DNA of 9,332 bases, taken from assembly GCA_016764535.1 (NCBI GenBank), contig JAESRR010000047.1, positions 1 to 9,332 of the forward strand, written 5' to 3'. The translations under genes and the position numbers were made by a program. Positions 5,485 to 9,332 of the stretch are shown piece by piece. This DNA is from Cohaesibacteraceae bacterium (GTDB lineage Bacteria > Pseudomonadota > Alphaproteobacteria > Rhizobiales > Cohaesibacteraceae). Numbering within the stretch: the stretch's first letter is position 1; each line of letters starts with the position of its first letter. Under the pieces are notes generated by a model. The model was not told the DNA's origin. It saw only the letters and a list, made by a program, of their open reading frames with translations, and ran no database searches.

Positions 5485-7786
5485 CAGCAACCTGCTGCAA
5501 TGCCTGCCAGACAGCCAATGGAGTTGCCGGCATATCGATGTGCTTAACACCATCCGAAGCCAAGGCATCGACAAGCGCATTCATAACAGCGGCAGGTGCT
5601 GCAACAGTACCTGCCTCTCCGCAACCTTTAACACCCATGACGTTGGTTTTTGCCGGGTCTCCCTCATGGTGAAAGTGAAATTGCGGAAAATCCGAAGCCC
5701 TTGGCATTTGATAATCCATGAATGACCCGGTTACCGGCTGCCCGTTCTCATCATATACCATATTTTCATGAAATGCCTGGCCGATACCCTGCACAACCCC
5801 GCCATGAACCTGACCTTCCACAACCATGGGATTGAACAGCACGCCAAAATCATCAACAATAAAATAGGACACAGTTTGTGCGTGCCCGGTTAGCGGATCA
5901 ACTTCGACTTCTGCAACATGACACCCGTTTGGATAAGTTGATGCATAATCGGAATGCTCTCCCTTTGCATCAAGAGTACCTGCTGGCAATCGTGTCACCA
6001 GTTCCTGAATTGTTATGGCAAGGTCTGTTCCCGCTACCGTAAATTTTCCATGCTCGATTTCGAGATCGGCACCGGAACATTCCAGTTGTTCGGCTGCATG
6101 GGACCGGGCTTTTTCAATAACATTGTCGGAAACCGCGTTCAATGCCAGGCCCTGAGCGATCAGAGATCTTGAGCCACCGGTCCCGTTACCCTTTTTCTGT
6201 CGTCTTGTATCGGATTGCACAATTTTGATTTTATCAAAATCATACCCCAGTTGCTCATGCAAAACCTGGGCATAGACCGTTTCATGACCCTGCCCGTTTG
6301 ACTGGGTACCGACTGTGCATTCCAGATCGCCATTTTCCATAAAATAAATTCCGGCAGCTTCATAGGGATTGCCAAGCGTTGACTCGATATAATAGGCCAT
6401 ACCGAAACCAAGGCGCCTGCCCCGGTTTTCTGCTTCCTTGCGCCTGTTTGCAAATCGTTTTGCATCGGATTGTTCAAGGACCATATCCATTACATGTTCG
6501 AATTTGCCGCTGTCGTAAGACTTGTCGACCTGGGTGGTATAGGGGAGTTGATCGGGTCGAATGAAATTGATGCGGCGGAGTTCTACTGGATCAAGCCCAA
6601 GTTCACAGGCAGCGAATGTCATTGTTCTTTCAAGCGCAAATATTGATTCTGGTCGCCCGGCTCCACGATATGCATCGACTGGAACCGTGTTTGTCAAAAC
6701 GCCGTTAACACGGTACCTTAAAACAGGAATATCATAGACCCCAGGCAGTATCTGCATTGCAGCCTCAGTCGGAATGTATGGCCCGAAGGTGGAATAATAA
6801 GCTCCCATATCGGCATCGGTTTTTACATCCATGGCAACAATGCGGTAATCACCATCAAAAGCCAGACTTACCGTCGTCAGATGCCCCCTGCCATGGGAAT
6901 CGGAAAGGAAGCTTTCATTGCGTGTTGCATTCCATTTTACTGGTCGACCCAGTTTGCGCGCAGCTATAGATGTCAAATAATGCTCGGGATATGTAAACCC
7001 TTTCATGCCAAACCCGCCACCGACATCGGAGGTCAGAATGTTCACTTTATCTCGCTCGATGTTGAGACAATTTTTTGCAAGTTCACCTTGAATTGACCAT
7101 GCGCCCTGACTGAATGTATGAACATCCATCACGCCGGTATCTTTATGGAAACAACAATTTACACCACGTGGTTCCATCGCGGAAGGTGCCACCCGATTGT
7201 TCACAAGATCCAGAGATATCGTATGCGCAGCTGATGCAAAGGCGGTTTTTATCGGTTCATCATCACCTAATTGCCAAACGAACCCCTTGTTACCATCCTG
7301 ATCGGGATGGACAGAAGGAGCATCTACAGCCAACGCGGCAGTCAGGCTGGACACAACATCCTCGTCGTCGATATCGATCATTACAAGCTCGGCTGCATCT
7401 TCTGCTGTCTGAAGAGTATCGGCCACAATAAATACAATCGGCTCGCCTACATAACAGACCCGTGTTGAGGCAAGTGCAGGTCGGGGAATCGCCTGCCCCC
7501 CTGCCTTCACCCTTGGTGTGCTGAATGTTGGTACAGCCATGGCATTGGCATTTTCCGCAATCATGTCCGACGCCGTCAACACCGCAAGCACTCCATCGGC
7601 GGCCCTGGCATCATCAACATCAACCGATTTTATTTCGCCTTTTGCAACGGGCGATCGTACGACGACACCAAAAGACTGATCCGGCAACACGATATCATCA
7701 ATGTATCGTCCATTCCCCGTAGTAAACCGGATGTCTTCCTTGCGTTTAACCGATTGGCCAACGCCGAATTTTACATCAAAACCCAT
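5480..7786 (-). CDS. coxL: Form II CoxL: molybdenum hydroxylase large subunit (CO-dehydrogenase-like)
   Basis: The 768-residue length is normal for the xanthine-oxidase-family molybdenum subunit. It opens with FGVGQSVKRKEDIRFTTGNG (7-26), a standard N-terminus for the family. Cofactor and active-site motifs: GGGFGMK (256-262), AYRGAGR (372-378), TQSNGQGHET (494-503), GTGGSRS (535-541) and GCGEAGT (721-727), where E724 is the expected catalytic glutamate. The loop AYRGAGR defines form II; form I CO dehydrogenase has AYRCSFR, whose cysteine binds copper. Form II enzymes are probably hydroxylases, and their activity on CO is disputed. The enzyme would need MCD plus separate 2Fe-2S and FAD subunits, neither encoded in this window. 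The start has a good ribosome binding site (GAGGT, 6 nt spacing). The gene is first in the cluster, followed after 86 bp by coxD. Subunit identity is firm; substrate unknown. Confidence 0.95.
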   Translation of the reverse strand: MGFDVKFGVGQSVKRKEDIRFTTGNGRYIDDIVLPDQSFGVVVRSPVAKGEIKSVDVDDARAADGVLAVLTASDMIAENANAMAVPTFSTPRVKAGGQAIPRPALASTRVCYVGEPIVFIVADTLQTAEDAAELVMIDIDDEDVVSSLTAALAVDAPSVHPDQDGNKGFVWQLGDDEPIKTAFASAAHTISLDLVNNRVAPSAMEPRGVNCCFHKDTGVMDVHTFSQGAWSIQGELAKNCLNIERDKVNILTSDVGGGFGMKGFTYPEHYLTSIAARKLGRPVKWNATRNESFLSDSHGRGHLTTVSLAFDGDYRIVAMDVKTDADMGAYYSTFGPYIPTEAAMQILPGVYDIPVLRYRVNGVLTNTVPVDAYRGAGRPESIFALERTMTFAACELGLDPVELRRINFIRPDQLPYTTQVDKSYDSGKFEHVMDMVLEQSDAKRFANRRKEAENRGRRLGFGMAYYIESTLGNPYEAAGIYFMENGDLECTVGTQSNGQGHETVYAQVLHEQLGYDFDKIKIVQSDTRRQKKGNGTGGSRSLIAQGLALNAVSDNVIEKARSHAAEQLECSGADLEIEHGKFTVAGTDLAITIQELVTRLPAGTLDAKGEHSDYASTYPNGCHVAEVEVDPLTGHAQTVSYFIVDDFGVLFNPMVVEGQVHGGVVQGIGQAFHENMVYDENGQPVTGSFMDYQMPRASDFPQFHFHHEGDPAKTNVMGVKGCGEAGTVAAPAAVMNALVDALASDGVKHIDMPATPLAVWQALQQVAV

Positions 7787-7792
7787 CTTATT

Positions 7793-7797
7793 ACCTC
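7793..7797 (-). promoter_or_regulatory. Ribosome binding site of coxL
   Basis: The minus strand reads GAGGT followed by AATAAG and the ATG at 7786. The 6 nt spacing is normal, and it supports the coxL start together with the family-typical N-terminus. Confidence 0.65.
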
Positions 7798-7829
7798 GAA
7801 AAATGCTATCCGTTCATCAGCTGGCCGGG

Positions 7830-7835
7830 TATATA
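7830..7835 (-). promoter_or_regulatory. Possible -10 element of the coxL promoter
   Basis: TATATA on the minus strand would place transcription start near 7823 and give a leader of roughly 37 nt before coxL. No good -35 hexamer sits 16-18 nt upstream; that position falls just beside the 7855-7869 palindrome, as would be expected for an activator-dependent promoter. This is weak evidence. Confidence 0.3.
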
Positions 7836-7854
7836 AACCTGGTTGTGTAGTAAT

Positions 7855-7869
7855 TTGATCCTGGATCAA
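7855..7869. promoter_or_regulatory. TTGATCC-T-GGATCAA palindrome upstream of coxL
   Basis: Seven-base perfect arms (7855-7861 and 7863-7869) surround a single central base; two further pairs continue the symmetry after one mismatch on each side. It is centred about 27-32 bp upstream of the possible -10 element, where a dimeric regulator could act. The form is typical of operators for GntR- or IclR-like dimers, but no regulator gene is in the window. Confidence 0.5.
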
Positions 7870-7965
7870 TTTCACAGTAGCTACGTTTGATGAAGGTGCC
7901 TGAATTGACTAATAAACCCGTTGAAACAATCATATCCAACCAAAGCCTGAATATGTGACGAATTC

Positions 7966-7976
7966 GTAATTTGTCC
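7966..7976 (+). promoter_or_regulatory. Fourth GTAATTTGNYC motif copy (GTAATTTGTCC)
   Basis: GTAATTTGTCC matches the GTAATTTG core and final C of the copies at 7850-7860, 5471-5481 and (opposite strand) 570-560. It lies 116 bp from the nearest copy in the same gap. Its role is unknown. Confidence 0.3.
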
Positions 7977-8052
7977 AACAAGAACATGATGGAACAGTTG
8001 TCGTAAACCCCATTAGTGATTATTTTTCAATCATCTCGCCAGTGTGTCCTTT

Positions 8053-9332
8053 TCAATTAACAAGGGTTCTTCGAACCGCGTCTTTCCAGCCTGCTATTTT
8101 TCGGTCCCTGATATTTGGGTCCATGTTCGGCAAAAATCGTTTTTCACAATTCCAGCTCTTTGAAAATTCAGTTTGGTCGCCTCGAACACCAACATAACTA
8201 CCCGCAAGCCAGGCTGCTCCAAGTGCGGTTGTTTCCTGAACCACTGGCCGGTCAACAGGCGCATTGAGTACATCTGCCAGGCATTGCATTGTCCAATCAC
8301 TTGCGGCCATACCGCCATCAACTCTCAACACTGTTTGCTCCGCATTGCCTTGCCAATCCGCCATCATGGCTTCCAGCAAATCATGTGTTTGATAACAAAC
8401 GGCTTCAAGAGCTGCCTTTGCCATTTCCGCGGGCCCGGTTGCCCGTGTTAGTCCAAAAATTGCACCTCGCGCATGGGCATCCCAATGCGGTGCGCCCATG
8501 CCTGCAAACGCGGGAACCATATAAACGTCCTGCTCCAGATCTGCAGTTTTTGCCAATTCGCCACTTTGCGATGCCTGATCAATTAATCCCAAACCATCTC
8601 GCAACCATTGTACCGCTGCTCCTGCGATAAATATGGAGCCTTCAAGAGCGTAGGTGACTTCACCATTTAATTGACTCGCAATGGTGGTTAGCATCCTGTT
8701 TTTTGATCGAACCGCCAATTTACCGGTATTTAGCAGAGCAAAGCATCCTGTTCCATAGGTTGATTTCATCATCCCAGGCTCAAAGCAGGCCTGCCCGATT
8801 GTCGCGGCTTGCTGATCTCCCGCAACGCCGGCGATTGCAATTTCACCCCCAAAATATTTGACATCCGTATACCCAAAATCAGAAGCGCAATCCTGAACTT
8901 TTGGCAAAACAGATTTTGGTATTTCTAGCAGAGACAACAATTCATCGTCCCAACATCCTTCATGGATGTTGTAAATGAGTGTTCTGGAAGCATTCGTTGC
9001 GTCAGTGACATGCCGTTTGCCACCGGTCAAATTCCAAATGAGCCATGTATCAACCGTCCCGAACAGCAAGTCACCCTTTTCTGCTGCCTTTCGCGCGCCA
9101 TCCACATTGTCAAGAATCCATGCAATTTTGGTTCCGGAAAAATATGGATCAAGCAGCAGTCCTGTTTTTTCTGTAACAACCTGCTCGTGTCCGCCTTTGC
9201 GCAATTCGTCACAATAATCGGCTGTACGACGATCCTGCCAAACAATAGCGTTGTAAACCGGTTTACCGGAGTGGCGGTCCCACATCAGTGTTGTTTCACG
9301 CTGATTAGTGATGCCGATCGCTGCGATATCAA
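8053..9332 (-). CDS. glpK: Glycerol kinase, missing its N-terminus at the window edge
   Basis: Glycerol kinase phosphorylates glycerol to glycerol-3-phosphate with ATP in the cytoplasm. The frame is open from the right edge to the TGA at 8055-8053, giving 425 complete codons of a protein usually about 500 long; roughly 70-75 N-terminal residues lie outside. The internal ATG at 9285 is not the start, because the frame upstream of it reads [15 protein letters not shown], a hallmark of the family that includes the glycerol-contacting Arg-Glu pair (codons 9300-9295). Further family matches are [23 protein letters not shown] (with the conserved Tyr), [13 protein letters not shown] (with the substrate-binding Asp), STYGTGCF and the C-terminal [20 protein letters not shown]. 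No frameshift is visible. It lies upstream of coxL on the same strand, 266 bp away; whether the two are functionally linked is unknown. Confidence 0.97.
   Translation of the reverse strand, partial: DIAAIGITNQRETTLMWDRHSGKPVYNAIVWQDRRTADYCDELRKGGHEQVVTEKTGLLLDPYFSGTKIAWILDNVDGARKAAEKGDLLFGTVDTWLIWNLTGGKRHVTDATNASRTLIYNIHEGCWDDELLSLLEIPKSVLPKVQDCASDFGYTDVKYFGGEIAIAGVAGDQQAATIGQACFEPGMMKSTYGTGCFALLNTGKLAVRSKNRMLTTIASQLNGEVTYALEGSIFIAGAAVQWLRDGLGLIDQASQSGELAKTADLEQDVYMVPAFAGMGAPHWDAHARGAIFGLTRATGPAEMAKAALEAVCYQTHDLLEAMMADWQGNAEQTVLRVDGGMAASDWTMQCLADVLNAPVDRPVVQETTALGAAWLAGSYVGVRGDQTEFSKSWNCEKRFLPNMDPNIRDRKIAGWKDAVRRTLVN

Larger units (their letters stand above)
7787..8052. other. 266 bp noncoding gap between glycerol kinase and coxL; probable coxL promoter region
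   Basis: I find no convincing gene in this gap. It holds the coxL ribosome binding site, a TATATA -10-like sequence (7835-7830), a 15 bp palindrome (7855-7869), two copies of the GTAATTTGNYC motif (7850-7860, 7966-7976), and an AT-rich 5 bp hairpin TGATT/AATCA (8017-8021, 8029-8033) shortly after the glycerol kinase stop. The hairpin lacks a GC stem and U-run, so I do not call it a terminator. The length and palindromes make separate transcription of coxL likely. Confidence 0.55.

Noticed and set aside
7114..7431. 105-residue plus-strand open frame antisense to coxL
   Set aside because: It lies wholly inside coxL and has a His/Arg/Pro-rich shadow-like composition.
5480..7786. Annotation of coxL as a genuine (form I) carbon monoxide dehydrogenase
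   Set aside because: The active-site loop is AYRGAGR, not AYRCSFR; the copper-binding cysteine is absent.
8017..8033. TGATT/AATCA hairpin as a terminator for glpK
   Set aside because: The stem is only 5 bp and AT-rich, and no U-run follows it on the minus-strand transcript.
9283..9285. ATG at 9285 as the glycerol kinase start
   Set aside because: The frame continues upstream with the conserved GITNQRETT motif to the window edge, so the true start lies outside.

Overview
The window reads as part of an aerobic carbon-monoxide-dehydrogenase-like (cox) operon of form II type, with a glycerol kinase gene upstream of it. Every gene I can support lies on the minus strand, so transcription runs from high to low coordinates. 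Protein style, moderate base composition and the fused molybdopterin-binding/nucleotidyltransferase protein suggest an alphaproteobacterium, probably a marine or soil heterotroph. That placement is inference from memory of the families, not a search result.

Layout in transcription order: (1) 9332-8053, the C-terminal five-sixths of glycerol kinase, running in from the right edge. (2) 8052-7787, a 266 bp gap with a 15 bp palindrome and a possible promoter for coxL. (3) 7786-5480, coxL, the molybdenum-containing large subunit of a xanthine-oxidase-family hydroxylase, with the form II active-site loop AYRGAGR. (4) 5479-5394, an 86 bp gap with an inverted repeat covering the coxD ribosome binding site. 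(5) 5393-582, four genes joined by three identical ATGA stop/start overlaps: coxD (MoxR AAA+ ATPase), coxE (VWA protein), an XdhC/CoxF-family protein, and a fusion of a MoeA/MogA-like molybdopterin-binding region with a MocA/MobA-like nucleotidyltransferase. (6) 581-372, a 210 bp gap unusually rich in short palindromes. (7) 371-1, the N-terminal part of coxG, running off the left edge.

How the genes fit together: CoxL would hold the molybdopterin cytosine dinucleotide (MCD) cofactor. The fusion protein probably makes or handles that cofactor, the XdhC-like protein probably escorts or helps sulfurate it, and CoxD with CoxE form an AAA+/VWA pair for post-translational maturation of the active site. 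CoxG is a membrane or quinone-linked accessory protein. The iron-sulfur (CoxS) and FAD (CoxM) subunits needed for electron transfer are not in this window. The large subunit lacks the copper-binding cysteine of true (form I) CO dehydrogenase, so its physiological substrate is uncertain.

I see no mobile element, CRISPR array, tRNA or rRNA, and no system I would call wholly undescribed. The most useful leads are a recurring GTAATTTGNYC motif found in all three noncoding gaps, the palindrome before coxL, the possible hairpin over the coxD ribosome binding site, and a complete CO-dehydrogenase-style maturation set serving a non-CO-type active site.
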